DNA from: Mycobacterium sp. 1100029.7
GTDB taxonomy: Bacteria > Actinomycetota > Actinomycetes > Mycobacteriales > Mycobacteriaceae
Length of the DNA: 64,000 nucleotides
Assembly (NCBI RefSeq): GCF_001665235.1
Contig: NZ_LZSC01000048.1
Coordinates: forward strand, 62,001 to 126,000
Reading direction: 5' to 3'
Below are positions 47,340-57,500 of this stretch, in pieces (position 1 is the stretch's first letter; every line of letters begins with the position of its first letter). The notes below the pieces were generated by a model. That model was not told the origin of the DNA. It made no database searches and saw only the letters and a program-made list of their open reading frames with translations. Position numbers and translations under genes: made by a program.

Positions 47340-47801
47340 TCAGCCGGGGAAGGCGTTGACGCCCATGACCAGTGCTGCCGTACCGCCATACAGATATGCC
47401 ACCTCAACGGCCTCGGTGATCTCGGCTTCTGAGGCGCCGGCCGCCCGGGCGTTGTCGGCGAGCGACCTGACTCCGTCGGGGTGAGCCGCAATCGTGTCGG
47501 TGATCATCCCCATCAGCAATTTGTACTTCGCCGGGATGGCACCGTCTTTGAGGATCCGACCCCGCATGGCCTGATACGAATTCGCGAACTGGGGATCGCG
47601 CTGTTTGACTGCCGCAAGCCAGGGGGGACTATCGGACGGCAAATCCCGGGGGGCTTCGTCCGTGCATCCCGGCGCAACCGGGACCGGGCCCATGTCGCCG
47701 CACCCGTCGGCGTGGACTCGCGGGGCTGCCCCGGTGGCCACGCTCGAAGCGATGATGACGACCGAGGCGGTGAGCGCAGCGCGCTTCTTGATACTGATCA
47801 T
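47340..47801 (-). CDS. Secreted carboxymuconolactone-decarboxylase-fold protein without the redox cysteines
   Basis: 153-residue protein with a Sec signal peptide (MISIKKRAALTASVVIIASSVATGAAPRVHA) and a CMD-type helical domain (LKDGAIPAKYKLLMGMITDTIAAHPDGVRSLADNARAAGASEAEITEAVEVAYLYGGTAALVMGVNAF). The CxxC motif normally present between these helices is absent (NARAAG replaces it), so it cannot do AhpD chemistry. ATG 47801 is used: a -10-like TACCGT (47813-47808) lies exactly 6 bases upstream, implying a leaderless mRNA. The frame continues upstream without stop into a truncated metallo-hydrolase. Confidence 0.75.
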   Translation of the reverse strand: MISIKKRAALTASVVIIASSVATGAAPRVHADGCGDMGPVPVAPGCTDEAPRDLPSDSPPWLAAVKQRDPQFANSYQAMRGRILKDGAIPAKYKLLMGMITDTIAAHPDGVRSLADNARAAGASEAEITEAVEVAYLYGGTAALVMGVNAFPG

Positions 47802-47813
47802 GGAGGAACGGTA
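47802..47813 (-). promoter_or_regulatory. -10 element of a leaderless promoter
   Basis: On the minus strand TACCGT (47813-47808) ends 6 bases before ATG 47801. This spacing predicts transcription from the A of the start codon, separate from the upstream truncated reading frame. Confidence 0.4.
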
Positions 47814-47864
47814 CGTCCCACCTGGGGCCGGAGCAAACCGAAACCCGTTGCGGCGCTTAGCTTT

Positions 47865-48233
47865 GCTGCGGGGTTCGACGCCCAGGCGTTCCATGTTCGT
47901 CGCCATCCCGTCGGGGGAGATGCCGGTGTCGAACAGCAGCGTGTGTGAACGGTTGCCCCGCCGGACGGTGACCAGTGCCGAGAAGCCGTGCTCGGCCAGC
48001 ATCCCGGGAACGGTGCTACCGCCGTCGAAGACGGCCGCGGCCACCGCGGGTGTCCGCGGCATGACCGCTCGCTGCGCGGGCCCCATGTCGGTGAGCAGGC
48101 CGTCGTAGCTGTTGTCCACCAGGGTCGTGATCACCAACTCGTCGACCGGCTCCATAGTGATCGGGTCGACCACGTCGCCCTCGATCGCTCGGGGCGTCAC
48201 CGCGTGAACTTCGTCCCGATCACCGCCGCACAT
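47865..48233 (-). pseudogene. Truncated metallo-beta-lactamase-fold hydrolase (N-terminal piece)
   Basis: From ATG 48233 the frame reads ITMEPVDELVITTLVDNSYDGLL and, further on, PGMLAEHGFSALVTVRRGNRSHTLLFDTGISPDGMATNMERLGVEPRS. This is the first third of an MBL-fold hydrolase of the type annotated as dihydropteroate-like or flavin-independent enzymes. The HxHxDH zinc motif that should follow at once is missing; the frame runs into unrelated sequence and then the secreted CMD gene. It is probably a deletion remnant. Confidence 0.6.
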
Positions 48234-48320
48234 AGCCGACAGCTTAGGCCCCGGCGCCGCCGTGACGCCATCAGCAGAAGCGAAAATCGCTGCGATGCAA
48301 CGCAATTTTGCTGCAACGTT

Positions 48321-49247
48321 TTAAGCCATCACCGAATCCAAAAGCTCTTGCAGAATCTCTTCGAAGTGGTCGACGAACATAAGGTGGCCCTCGCCCGGAA
48401 AGGCATGCAGCGCGGCACCGGGAATCGCCGCCGCCTGACACTGAGCATGAGCCAGCGGGACATTCACGTCGACGTCGCCCTGCCACACCTGCACCGGAAC
48501 CCGGATGTCCTCGAGCCGGAAACCCCAGTCGTGCGCGAAAAGCCGGAAATCGTGCGCCGCGGCCCGACCCGCGGTCGCAGACGCATCGGCCAACATGCTC
48601 AGGAACAAGCTGAGCACCTCGGGCCGTGCGAGGACACCGGCGTCGACGGCCGGCATGCTGTTCATCAGCAATGGCAACACCCGCGTCGGGGCTCGGCGCC
48701 CGAAGACGAAGATGAGTCCGAAAAGGACGGCGTTGGCCGCGGGTAGGTGCCGGCCAAGCCGCGCGAAGAGCCGGTTGGCGGCCATCATGCCGGTCTCCGA
48801 ACCGGGCTCGGCAACGCAGGCGACGCCGCTGACGAGCGCGGCAGCGCTCACCCGGTCGGGCAGAAAGCGGGCACATGCGGCCGCATATGGTCCGCCACCG
48901 GAGATGCCGAGCACCGCGAAGCGTTCAACGCCAAGGTGATCGGCCAGCTCGGCCACGTCGCGCGTCCACCCGCGAAAGGTGCGCCCCCGCCGCCAGGTGC
49001 TTGCGCCGCACCCCGGCCGGTCCGGGGCAATCATCCGGACGCCCACCGTCAGCGCGGGCCGCGTGTCGACGAGGATCTGGCCGCGGTCACCGGGCGTGCC
49101 ATGGAACGCGAAGACCGGGTAGCCGGCGGGATCACCCATTTCCGTCCAGGCCAGATGGCGCCCATCGGACAGCTGCAGCAGCGACGGGTCCACGCCTATC
49201 AGCGTAGGCCCGTCGTTGAGCGACAAGGGATTACGGCGTACTGACAC
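48321..49247 (-). CDS. Alpha/beta hydrolase
   Basis: 308-residue hydrolase with LSDGRHLAWTEMGDPAGYPVFAFHGTPGDRGQ (HGTP loop), APDRPGCGAST, the nucleophile VLGISGGGPYAAACA, an aspartate in WQGDVDVNVPL and a histidine in GEGHLMFVDH. A cap of about 85 residues (LFARLGRHLPAANAVLFGLIFVFGRRAPTRVLPLLMNS) is hydrophobic. The GTG start at 49247 overlaps no promoter element; GTG 49193 is an alternative. It is divergent from the amidohydrolase gene, 6 bases away. Confidence 0.8.
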   Translation of the reverse strand: MSVRRNPLSLNDGPTLIGVDPSLLQLSDGRHLAWTEMGDPAGYPVFAFHGTPGDRGQILVDTRPALTVGVRMIAPDRPGCGASTWRRGRTFRGWTRDVAELADHLGVERFAVLGISGGGPYAAACARFLPDRVSAAALVSGVACVAEPGSETGMMAANRLFARLGRHLPAANAVLFGLIFVFGRRAPTRVLPLLMNSMPAVDAGVLARPEVLSLFLSMLADASATAGRAAAHDFRLFAHDWGFRLEDIRVPVQVWQGDVDVNVPLAHAQCQAAAIPGAALHAFPGEGHLMFVDHFEEILQELLDSVMA

Positions 49248-49253
49248 GATGCG

Positions 49254-51053
49254 ATGTCAGAACTGGAAAAGTGGGCGGACAACACGATGGGGGTTCCTAT
49301 GTGCACAGCATGTGAGTGGGCACCGCATTTTGCCGCGCTGGACGCCACCGCGAGCAGGCGCCGGCCGGCGGTACGCGCGGCGGGCGGGCATCCCGACCAT
49401 GCCGATCACGCAAGCTTCGTCTTTCGCAACGGCTCTGTTTACACCGTCGCCGGCCCCAGCGCGTGGGCAACGGCGTTGGCGGTCAAGGGCAACCGCATCG
49501 CCTACGTGGGCGACGGAGACGGAGCCATGGCGTTGGCCGGACCAGCGACCCGGATCATCGATCTGGCCGGGCGGCTGCTGATGCCCGGCTTCGTCGAAGG
49601 CCACATTCATCCGTTCCTCGGAGCGTTTCTGACCTCGGGTGTCGATCTGCAGGTCCCGACGAGCGCCGACGCCCTGAGCGCCATCGCCCAGTACGCACGC
49701 GAGCATCCCGAGGGCGCGGTACGCGGATTCGGTTGGCGCGTAGATATGTTCGGACCGGCGGGTCCAACCCGCCAGGACCTGGATCGCATCCTGCCCGACC
49801 GGCCCGGCTTCTTCTTCGCCATCGACGGGCACAGTCTGTGGGCCAACAGTAAGGCGCTGCAAGTCGCCGGCGTCACGCGCGACACGGCCGACCCGGATCC
49901 GGGATTCAGCTACTACGCACGCGATAGCCATGGCGATCCGACCGGATATGTCCTCGAGGTCGGCGCGGTGCTCGCGGTCGTCGACGCCGTAGAACCGATC
50001 GGCACCGACTCCATGAAGCAACTCCTGCGATCCTGGCTGCCGAAGGCCAGTGCGGCCGGCATCACGTCGGTCTTCGATGCCGGCGTACCGCCCGTCGGCG
50101 ACGATCAGGGCGCCATTCTCGCGCTGTACAACGAGGTCGAAGACGCCGGCGAGCTGCCATTTCGCGTCGTCGCCAGTTATGCCGTGAAATCGCCGCCGAC
50201 CGACGGCGTCACCGAGCAGCTGGCCGAGGTCCGCGACCGGGTCGGCAGTGAACTGGTGCGGGCCGATGTGGTCAAGGTCATCGGTGACGGTACCCAGGGC
50301 GGCTACACCGCGTGGCTGATCGAGCCGTACGCCGATAAGCCCGAATCTTGCGGCAGCTCACCGTTTTCCGAGCCCCAGTGGCAGCAGCTGATCCGGGACG
50401 TCGATGCCGCCGGTTTCGACGTCCACGTGCACGCGTGCGGGGAGCGCACCACTGCAACCGCGCTCAACTGCCTCGCTGAGGCAATTGCACACAACCCGCC
50501 GCGCGACCGTCGGCACACCATCGCCCACCTGGTGTACGTGCAGGATCCCGATAACCGGCGCTTCGCCGAACTAGGTGTGGTAGCTCAGTTCTCGGCCAAC
50601 TGGATGTCGGCCGATCCCGACACGGTCAACAGCATGGCTGCCCGTTACGATCGGCCACGCCAGGATCTGCTCTACCGGCCGAAGGACATTTTGGACGCGG
50701 GCGGCCGGATCTCGCTGGGCACCGACTGGCCCGCGGCGGGATATTTCGCCACCTATAAACCGTTGGAGTCCATACAGGTTGGGGTGACCCGTCAACTCGT
50801 AGGCGAGCCCGACGCGGCGGTGCTGGCGCCGGCAGACCAGAAGCTGTCGGTCGCCGAAGCCGTGTATGCCAATACCCTCGGTGCCGCCTACCAGCTCCGC
50901 CTCGACGACAAGGTCGGATCACTGGAAGTCGGCAAACTCGCCGACCTGATCATTCTCGACAAGAACATCTTGCGGATCGACCCGCACGACATTCACACCG
51001 CCAAGGTCGCGATGACGATGATGAACGGGCGGATTCGTCAGGAAACCCAGTAG
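49254..51053 (+). CDS. Amidohydrolase family protein (YtcJ-like)
   Basis: 599-residue metal-dependent hydrolase of the amidohydrolase-3 type. The metal motif is LMPGFVEGHIHPFLGAF (HxH). Later come FDVHVHACGERTTATALNCLAEAI, HTIAHLVYVQDPDNRRFAELGVVAQFS, the aspartate in GRISLGTDWPAAGY, and the C-terminal barrel LGSLEVGKLADLIILDKNIL-type sequence (KVGSLEVGKLADLI). An N-terminal extension with two cysteines (MCTACEWAPHF) precedes the small beta domain. Members hydrolyse amides, formates or imides; substrate unknown. Confidence 0.87.
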   Translation: MSELEKWADNTMGVPMCTACEWAPHFAALDATASRRRPAVRAAGGHPDHADHASFVFRNGSVYTVAGPSAWATALAVKGNRIAYVGDGDGAMALAGPATRIIDLAGRLLMPGFVEGHIHPFLGAFLTSGVDLQVPTSADALSAIAQYAREHPEGAVRGFGWRVDMFGPAGPTRQDLDRILPDRPGFFFAIDGHSLWANSKALQVAGVTRDTADPDPGFSYYARDSHGDPTGYVLEVGAVLAVVDAVEPIGTDSMKQLLRSWLPKASAAGITSVFDAGVPPVGDDQGAILALYNEVEDAGELPFRVVASYAVKSPPTDGVTEQLAEVRDRVGSELVRADVVKVIGDGTQGGYTAWLIEPYADKPESCGSSPFSEPQWQQLIRDVDAAGFDVHVHACGERTTATALNCLAEAIAHNPPRDRRHTIAHLVYVQDPDNRRFAELGVVAQFSANWMSADPDTVNSMAARYDRPRQDLLYRPKDILDAGGRISLGTDWPAAGYFATYKPLESIQVGVTRQLVGEPDAAVLAPADQKLSVAEAVYANTLGAAYQLRLDDKVGSLEVGKLADLIILDKNILRIDPHDIHTAKVAMTMMNGRIRQETQ

Positions 51054-51065
51054 ATCGGCGTTGGA

Positions 51066-51623
51066 TCAGCCCGCGGCGCTGAGGATCTTGATCGCGAAGA
51101 CGAGGGAGTCGCCCGGCCGAATCCCGGCGCTGGGCTGACCTTCGGGATAGCCATCGGCGGGGACCATCGCGACGGCGACCGTGGAGCCGACCTTTTGACC
51201 GGCGATGGCCTTCTGGAAGCCCGGCACGACTCCGGTGAGCGGGAAGTCGACTGGGGCGCCGCGGTCGTAGCTGCTGTCGAACACGGAGCCGTCGCGTCCG
51301 TTGACGCCCATGTAGCAGACGGACACCTTGGCAACACTCGAGACCACCGGTCCATCGCCGGCGCGCAGGGTGTGCACCTGCGTCTGGTTCACGCTGAACG
51401 GTGTCGTCACGGTCACCCGCGGCGCCGTCGTGTCCGTGGACCCGGTGACCGCGACGCTGCCGGTGGTCCCGTTCAGCGTCCAGTCGGGCGTGCCGCCACT
51501 GGGCGGTGCGGCGGTGGGGCAGGTGCCGGCCGCGGTGGCCGGGCCCGCCGCGGCAAGCGTCAGGACAGTTGCCGCGACACAGGCCGCGAGGGCGACGGAG
51601 CAGTACATCCGGGAGGACTTCAC
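51066..51623 (-). CDS. Secreted FKBP-type peptidyl-prolyl isomerase
   Basis: 185-residue exported foldase. The signal peptide MYCSVALAACVAATVLTLAAAGPATAA ends before GTCPTAAPPSGG. The domain has GDGPVVSSVAKVSVCYMGVNGRDGSVFDSSYDRGAPVDFPLTGVVPGFQKAIAGQKVGSTVAVAMVPADGYPEGQPSAGIRPGDSLVFAIKIL, the FKBP core with FDSSY and VVPGF. GTG 51623 or ATG 51608 could start it. It sits 16 bases after the WS/DGAT gene on the same strand. Confidence 0.87.
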   Translation of the reverse strand: MKSSRMYCSVALAACVAATVLTLAAAGPATAAGTCPTAAPPSGGTPDWTLNGTTGSVAVTGSTDTTAPRVTVTTPFSVNQTQVHTLRAGDGPVVSSVAKVSVCYMGVNGRDGSVFDSSYDRGAPVDFPLTGVVPGFQKAIAGQKVGSTVAVAMVPADGYPEGQPSAGIRPGDSLVFAIKILSAAG

Positions 51624-51639
51624 CGCCGTCACGCTACAG

Positions 51640-53130
51640 CTACCTTGCTTTTGCGGCCTCGTGGACCCGTAGGCCGTCGTCCGCACCGCGCTCGCGCGCA
51701 CCGAACGACGCGGGAACCGAACGCGGAGCGGGTTCACCGGCTAAGGCCAGGATTTCATCGAACGCAGCCTGCAGGCACTCCGCGAATAGCGTCTCGTGTG
51801 CCACCGCGGCCCGGTCGTAGCGTGCGGTCACGGTGCACGTCCCGCCCCGGGACACCAGGGCCACTTCGATCGCCGTGCCATTGAGGGGACCGAGTCCGTA
51901 TTGCCGCAGCACCTTCGCGCCGCACAGGTAGGTGTGCTGCGGATAGACGGCAATGTTGGTGGCCAACACGTCGGAGGCCGAGGCCGATCGGAGCATCATC
52001 GGTACCAACACCGAGGTCGGCAACACGCTCAGAACCGGCGCCACGGCGCCGATCAGTCCCTTGGCGGGCTCATCGCGGCGTCGGTTCATCTGGACGCGGA
52101 TCTTACGAATACGCTCGAGCGGGTCGGCGGTATCGAGCGGGGCAGCGAGACTGACGGCGGCGAACCTGTTGCCACCGACAGGATCGGCATCGGTACGTAC
52201 GTTCACCGGCACCACCATCGGCAGCGTGTCGATTTGCGCACCCATCGCCGAGTGGTAGCGTCCCAGCGCTGCGCACACCCCGGCAAGGTAGACGTCGTTG
52301 ATCGACGCGCGACAAGCCTTGGCCGCCTCGTCCAGCTCGCGCAGCTCCATATCGAGTGCTTCGCTGCGGGTTGCGAGGCCGCGGCCGCGCAGCAGCGGCG
52401 ACGGAGCAGCCACCGGCGCCAGGACGCGGGTACTCGAACGGGCGTAGCCGATGACGCCGGTTGCCGTCCCCAGCGGATTCCGGGTCGCCCGGCCCACTGT
52501 TGACAACACACCCCTTACTCCGGCGGCGACAACACCCGGCAGGTGATTGATGCCGTCGCGAAGCGACGTGGTCGCGGTGTGTCTCAGTGAACCCTGTTGT
52601 GAGGGAGCTGATTCCGAGACAGGTTCGCGTTCCAAGTCGTAGATCGGCGCGAACATCTTGACGCTGCCGACACCGTCGACGACGGCGTGGCTCATGTGCA
52701 GCAGCGCCGCAGCCCGGCCGCCGGCAAGACCCTCGACGAGAGTGGCGGTCCACAACGGCCGAGCGAGGTCCAGCGGCGACTGCAGCAACACCTCCGCCAG
52801 GTCGAACACCTCACGCAGGGTGCCGGGTTGCGGCACCCGCATGCGTCGCACATGGAAGTCGATATCGAAGTCGGGGTCGATATCCCAGTGCGGCGCACCC
52901 GTGGGCAGCGGCGCCGGCACGACTTTCTGCCGCAGCCGCAACACCTGCCTGGAGACGTCTTTGGCGCGAGCCCGGAAACGGCCCCAATCCGGCAGGCTGT
53001 CAAGGACTTCCACCGACATGAACGCCGAACGCAACCGCGGATGTGCTTCACCGCGAAGCATCAGGTGATCGACCGCCGTTAACTCGGTGCGCGTCCCGGT
53101 GGGTGCCACTAGGCCGACACCTCGCGGCAT
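51640..53130 (-). CDS. WS/DGAT-family acyltransferase with an altered active-site motif
   Basis: 496-residue member of the wax-ester synthase / diacylglycerol acyltransferase family (mycobacterial Tgs proteins). N-terminal LTAVDHLMLRGEAHPRL fits. The catalytic region reads LLHMSHAVVDGVGSVKMFAP, so the HHxxxDG motif is SHxxxDG: the first histidine is serine while the general-base second histidine and DG remain. Later, PLNGTAIEVALVS, NDVYLAGVCAALGRY and PVNVRTDADPVGGNRFAAV match the family. Likely role: triacylglycerol or wax synthesis, or a divergent acyl transfer. Confidence 0.85.
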   Translation of the reverse strand: MPRGVGLVAPTGTRTELTAVDHLMLRGEAHPRLRSAFMSVEVLDSLPDWGRFRARAKDVSRQVLRLRQKVVPAPLPTGAPHWDIDPDFDIDFHVRRMRVPQPGTLREVFDLAEVLLQSPLDLARPLWTATLVEGLAGGRAAALLHMSHAVVDGVGSVKMFAPIYDLEREPVSESAPSQQGSLRHTATTSLRDGINHLPGVVAAGVRGVLSTVGRATRNPLGTATGVIGYARSSTRVLAPVAAPSPLLRGRGLATRSEALDMELRELDEAAKACRASINDVYLAGVCAALGRYHSAMGAQIDTLPMVVPVNVRTDADPVGGNRFAAVSLAAPLDTADPLERIRKIRVQMNRRRDEPAKGLIGAVAPVLSVLPTSVLVPMMLRSASASDVLATNIAVYPQHTYLCGAKVLRQYGLGPLNGTAIEVALVSRGGTCTVTARYDRAAVAHETLFAECLQAAFDEILALAGEPAPRSVPASFGARERGADDGLRVHEAAKAR

Positions 53131-53376
53131 CGCAGCGCGGCGCCGACACCGACGGCGTCGCGGTCGTCAAGGGCATCGTCACGGAAAGCAGGTACGGCAT
53201 TCAACTAGCGGCTTCCAATCGTCAGAGAAGTGAGAAGTGTGAAGCATCGTCTCTTCTAGAACGGTCAGCGCAGTCACGACGGTGCGCCTGAATTGGGTTC
53301 CGCAATGCGAAACAGGCGTCAGGGCAAGGATTCACTGCTAGCGGCGGGGTTCAGCCGCTGGCTACCGCTGTTGTCA
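53131..53376. other. Intergenic, nothing recognised
   Basis: 246 bases between the WS/DGAT start and the CHAP gene stop. It should hold the WS/DGAT promoter on the minus strand. I see no ORF, hairpin or repeat of note. Confidence 0.4.
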
Positions 53377-53910
53377 TCAGCTAATCAGGATGTAGCGGAT
53401 CCCGGGTAGCTGTGCGATGGTGCGCGTGCCGAATTGGTGGAAGCCGGAGGTGCGGTATCCGTTGGCGGCGCTCGCGCCGGTGCCGACGTTCATGTCCGTG
53501 ATCGTCATCTGCCGTCCGTTGACGGCGTCGACCCATGCGACGTGTCCGACGCCTCCGACAAGCGACCTGCCGAACACCGCGACCGAGTTGGGTTGCGCCT
53601 CACCCACGACCGGCCAGCCCGCCGCGGTCGCTTCGTTGGCCCAGTCCTCGGCGTTGCCGTTGAGTGCTCGGATGTAGTAGCCGGTGTGGTCGTGAATCAG
53701 TTCTTGGACACCCCAGGTGCAGTAGCCCTCGTAATCTGGCCCGAACGGATTGTGGTCGGCCGTGCGGCCCGCGGCCCAGTTCGCTATCACACCCGGTGGC
53801 GGTGCCGGCGTGGGCGTGACATCCCCGTTCGCCGGTGCCGTGGCCGCCGACAGGCCAAGCGAGAGTGCGCTGCTCACAGTGATCACAGCGACCAGCCTTC
53901 GAGCGTTCAC
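53377..53910 (-). CDS. Secreted CHAP-domain protein (putative peptidoglycan amidase)
   Basis: 177-residue exported protein. The signal peptide MNARRLVAVITVSSALSLGLSAATAPANG is followed by a proline-rich linker (VTPTPAPPPG). The CHAP domain has the catalytic cysteine in YEGYCTWGVQELI and histidine in VGGVGHVAWVDAVNGRQMTITDMN, and NSVAVF between. CHAP enzymes cut peptide or amide bonds in cell-wall peptides. GTG 53910 has GGGAGG five bases upstream. Confidence 0.85.
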   Translation of the reverse strand: MNARRLVAVITVSSALSLGLSAATAPANGDVTPTPAPPPGVIANWAAGRTADHNPFGPDYEGYCTWGVQELIHDHTGYYIRALNGNAEDWANEATAAGWPVVGEAQPNSVAVFGRSLVGGVGHVAWVDAVNGRQMTITDMNVGTGASAANGYRTSGFHQFGTRTIAQLPGIRYILIS

Positions 53911-54039
53911 CGGCCTCCCATCGCCTGCGTACCCGTGCTCATTTCTTTATCTGCCCGTGACCTGATTTCGTTTCACCAGGACGCGGAGTCGGAGCGCGGG
54001 TAATCCTCGGCGAGGGAGGGGCCGTCAGTTAGCCGCTGG

Positions 54040-54444
54040 TCACGGCGTTCCTGAGCACATAAAGGGGAAGCCACACCAGGGCTTGCGCGTCGCCTCAGGA
54101 GGTGGGGGACCGCCCTCCCAGATACCGGGGGCGGCGTTGCCGTGGCCCCAGACCACGCCGTACCAGGTGTGGCACTGACCGGGGTCCCAGTGCACATCCG
54201 TGCCCGGACATCCGCGGCCGGTCTGGGGGTGCAGCCCGGTCTTCTGGTCTTGTGGGCAACAGGTGTAGGGCCCGCTCGCGCCGGGTGGCACCGGACCGTC
54301 TTGTGCCAGCAGGCCGGGCGACTGCGGCACCGGGCCGGGCTGGGCATGTGCGCTGCCCAGCGCAAGCCCCACCCCGGCCGCCGCGACACCGCCCGACAGC
54401 AAGGCTGCGCCCACCGCTTTCTTCAGAATCCAGGTTGTGTCCAC
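54040..54444 (-). CDS. Small secreted cysteine-rich protein
   Basis: 134-residue exported protein. The signal peptide WILKKAVGAALLSGGVAAAGVGLALGSAHA precedes QPGPVPQSPGLL. The mature part has six cysteines (YTCCPQDQ, GCPGTDVHWDPGQCHTWYGVVWG, WCGFPFMC), a layout seen in small mycobacterial secreted proteins of unknown role. The start is GTG 54444 with AAAGGACG upstream. It lies 104 bases after the Wadjet jetC stop, where jetD is expected. Confidence 0.75.
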   Translation of the reverse strand: MDTTWILKKAVGAALLSGGVAAAGVGLALGSAHAQPGPVPQSPGLLAQDGPVPPGASGPYTCCPQDQKTGLHPQTGRGCPGTDVHWDPGQCHTWYGVVWGHGNAAPGIWEGGPPPPEATRKPWCGFPFMCSGTP

Positions 54445-54548
54445 AGCATCGTCCTTTCGCTGCGATCGGCATCTGACGCCGAAAGCTTGCGAAAGTGTTG
54501 CGCTTTGACGTGGCTACCGATCTCAACAACAGCGCTCAGCCGGTGGCG

Positions 54549-57500
54549 TCACACCCCGGCCGGGACCAGGTTCGCCGACGCCCGCATCTCGTGGCGAAGC
54601 GCGGTGAAGTCGGTGATCGTCTTGGTGCTGACCGTGGCCACCGGGCGGGCGTTGCGGCCGGTGGCGTCACGCTTGGACACCATCACCACGCTGTCGATAT
54701 AGGGCTGGATGGTGGTGGCGTTCTGCACGGTGGCCACGATGACCAGCTGGAAACCGAACTTGCGGAACGCCTGCAGGGCCTGCTGAGCGAACTGCGGGTC
54801 GGACTTGGAGAAGGCTTCATCGAGCATCAACTGGGCGAAAACCGGTTTGTTGTCCGCACTTTCGGGGCTGGCGAGGTTGAAGCTCAGCGCACCGGCCAGA
54901 CAGAAGGCCATCAGCTTCTCCTGCTCACCGCCGGAGTTGTCGCCGGCGTTGCTGTGGGTGCGGATCAGCTCGTCGCTGCTGACATCCCACTCGGCGCAGT
55001 CGAAGGTGAATCGGTTGCGGACATCGAGGGCGTCCCGCGTCCATGCCTTGTCTTCCGGTGCGGTCGAGGCCAATCGGTTGCGCAGGCGCAAGATGTCGGC
55101 GTACTGGTCCAGGATCGCCTGCTTGTCGCCGAGGCCGACCTCGGCGATGCGCCGGGAGATGGCCCGCACGATCTCGGTGAGCTCGGCGACCGCGGTCAGG
55201 CTGCGCGAGGTGGCGCGCAGGGTGAGCCGGGTTCCGCGGTTGAATTCGACCGCGCCCAAACCGGTGTTGACGCGTTCGATCTGCTCACTGATGCGCCGGG
55301 CCTCCTGCTCGGCGACGCGGTGCAGGGTCAGGATGGCGTCGGGCGCCTGCTCGGTCACCAGACGCATCATGCGCTCGTAGGCTTCGGGCAGTTCCCGTTC
55401 GTCGATATGGCGGCACAACGCGACGTAATCGTGGACGCGCTCGTCGAACACGTCGCTGTCGTTGGGGATCGCGTCGGGGAACGCGGTATCGAAGGTATTC
55501 AGGATTCGCGCGAGCTCATCGTATGAGCGCCTGCGACTTTCACGCAGTTGCTCGCGTTCGCGCCGGATCGCGGTGAACACCGCGTCGCGGTGCGGTTCCG
55601 GGTTGAGCATGTCCAAACCGACTGGCACGTCGGCGGCGTAACGATTCAACAGCTCGGTCAGCGGCTCGGACACGAATGCCGGCGCCAGCCGTTCCTGCAG
55701 TTCGAGCAGCCGGGTACGGCGGCCGTCGAGGTCGTCGCGGCGGGTCTGGATCGCGCCGCGGCGCGTCATCAGGGCCTGGATCTGCTCCCAGCACTCCTCG
55801 GCGCGCGCGGTGAGCGCCTCGATATCCGGATTGTCGGCCAGCAGCAACTCGAACTGCTCGCGCAACCGCTCGGCATGGCCGTCGGCGGTCTCGGTGTCGA
55901 CGTGAGTCCACTGCTCGAACTGATCGCAGATCGCCTTGAACGCCGCGGCCCGATCCCGCCACTGCTGGCGCTCCGCGGCAATGTCGTCGGCGGCACTGCG
56001 GGCCCGCCGAAATGCCTCTTCGCAGTTGGCCAGATCCACCGTCAGCGCGTCGATCTTGGCGGCGACGTCACCCTGGTAGATGTAGTCGGTCTGCTTGAGC
56101 GGACGGCGGTCGTCCTTGATGGCCAACCGCTCTGAGTCTTTGTAGAGACCGGTGTCGGTGACGGCGCGCCGAAACCGGGGGAACACGTCGGGCGTGTCGA
56201 CGCACACGTGATCACCGGCGGCGGCGACGACGTCGGCCGCCTCGGCGGCACAGTCATGGGACGGGTCGACGACAAACAGCTTGCCGGCCAACGTGTTCGA
56301 GTCAGCCTCGGTGACCTCGGCCCCGACGAACCGGGCGCGGACGTGATGCAGCTGCAACCGCCCGCCCATATTGGTCTCGTTGACGAACCGCAGCACCGCG
56401 GCGTAGTGACTGTCGGGAACGAGCAGCCGCAGACCCACGCCGCGCAGCACCTTTTCGACGGCGACGCGCCACCGGCTGTGCTCGGGCCGCAGATCCATCA
56501 GCTCCGCGATATAGGGGAGCTCGTCCGGCGTGATACCCACAGCGGCACAAATGTGTTCACGCATCGCGAGCGCGAACTCCGGGAGCGCCGAGCCGACGTG
56601 TTCGACCCGTTTGAGTTCCTTCGCCGCGTCGTCGCGGGCGATGCGGGCTACCTTCTGGGCGTATTCGGCATCCGTCGAGGCTTCCCGGCCGCGATCCAGT
56701 TTGGCCAGCAGCTCGGTGGCGCGGGTACTCAGTTCCTCGCGCAGATTCCAGAACTCGTCGGCGGTGTCGGGGATGTCGAGATCGTGTGTGCTGAGCATGG
56801 ATTCGTAGGCGGTGCGCCGACGCGACACCTGCTCGGCATGCGCCTCGGCGCCGGCCACCTGTGACTGCAACGGGCCCAGGCTGGTGCTGGATCCGCTGAT
56901 CTGCGCGTTGAGCGAATCGCCTTCGGCCTTGGCAAGATTGAGTTGACGAGTGACATCTTCGTACTCGTTGCCGAGCTGGTCGATGGTGCTGTCGAGCGAT
57001 TCGATCTGCGCGGGGCACTGGGCGAGTCGGACATGGTCGGTGTAGGCGCGGACCATCGGCTGATCGACCAGATCGATGATGCCCAGGTCCGAAGACTCCG
57101 AGGCGTAGCGTTGCTGGATCTTCTCGATGTCACCGAGGATCTTGCGTTTGCGCTGCGCGACGGCCAACAGTTCGCGGGCGTCGACCAACGGGTCGATCTG
57201 CTTGAGCGCCTCCGGTAGCCGGGTCAGGCTACCCGGCTCGTCGAGCATGAATTCGCGGACAAATTGTTCAAGTCCACCAACGCTTTTCAGCGATTTGGCC
57301 TTGCCGAGCAATTGTTGCGCGGCGTCGGAGGCGCGGATGCCGATGGTCGCGTACAGCTGCGCGAGATACTGGGATTCCACCTTGGTGGAGAATCGCCAGT
57401 CGTCTTTGAACACGGCGGCGTCGAACCGGCCGGCGGCCCACCGATTGCAGACGCTCTCGATATCGCGGTCCCCGTCGGCCAGCACGAACCGGCTCGACGA

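Noticed and set aside
54495..55526. 343-codon plus-strand ORF opposite the end of jetC, first considered as a possible missing jetD
   Set aside because: Wrong strand, no Toprim or DUF3322 motif, and it reads against the conserved SMC C-terminal motifs.
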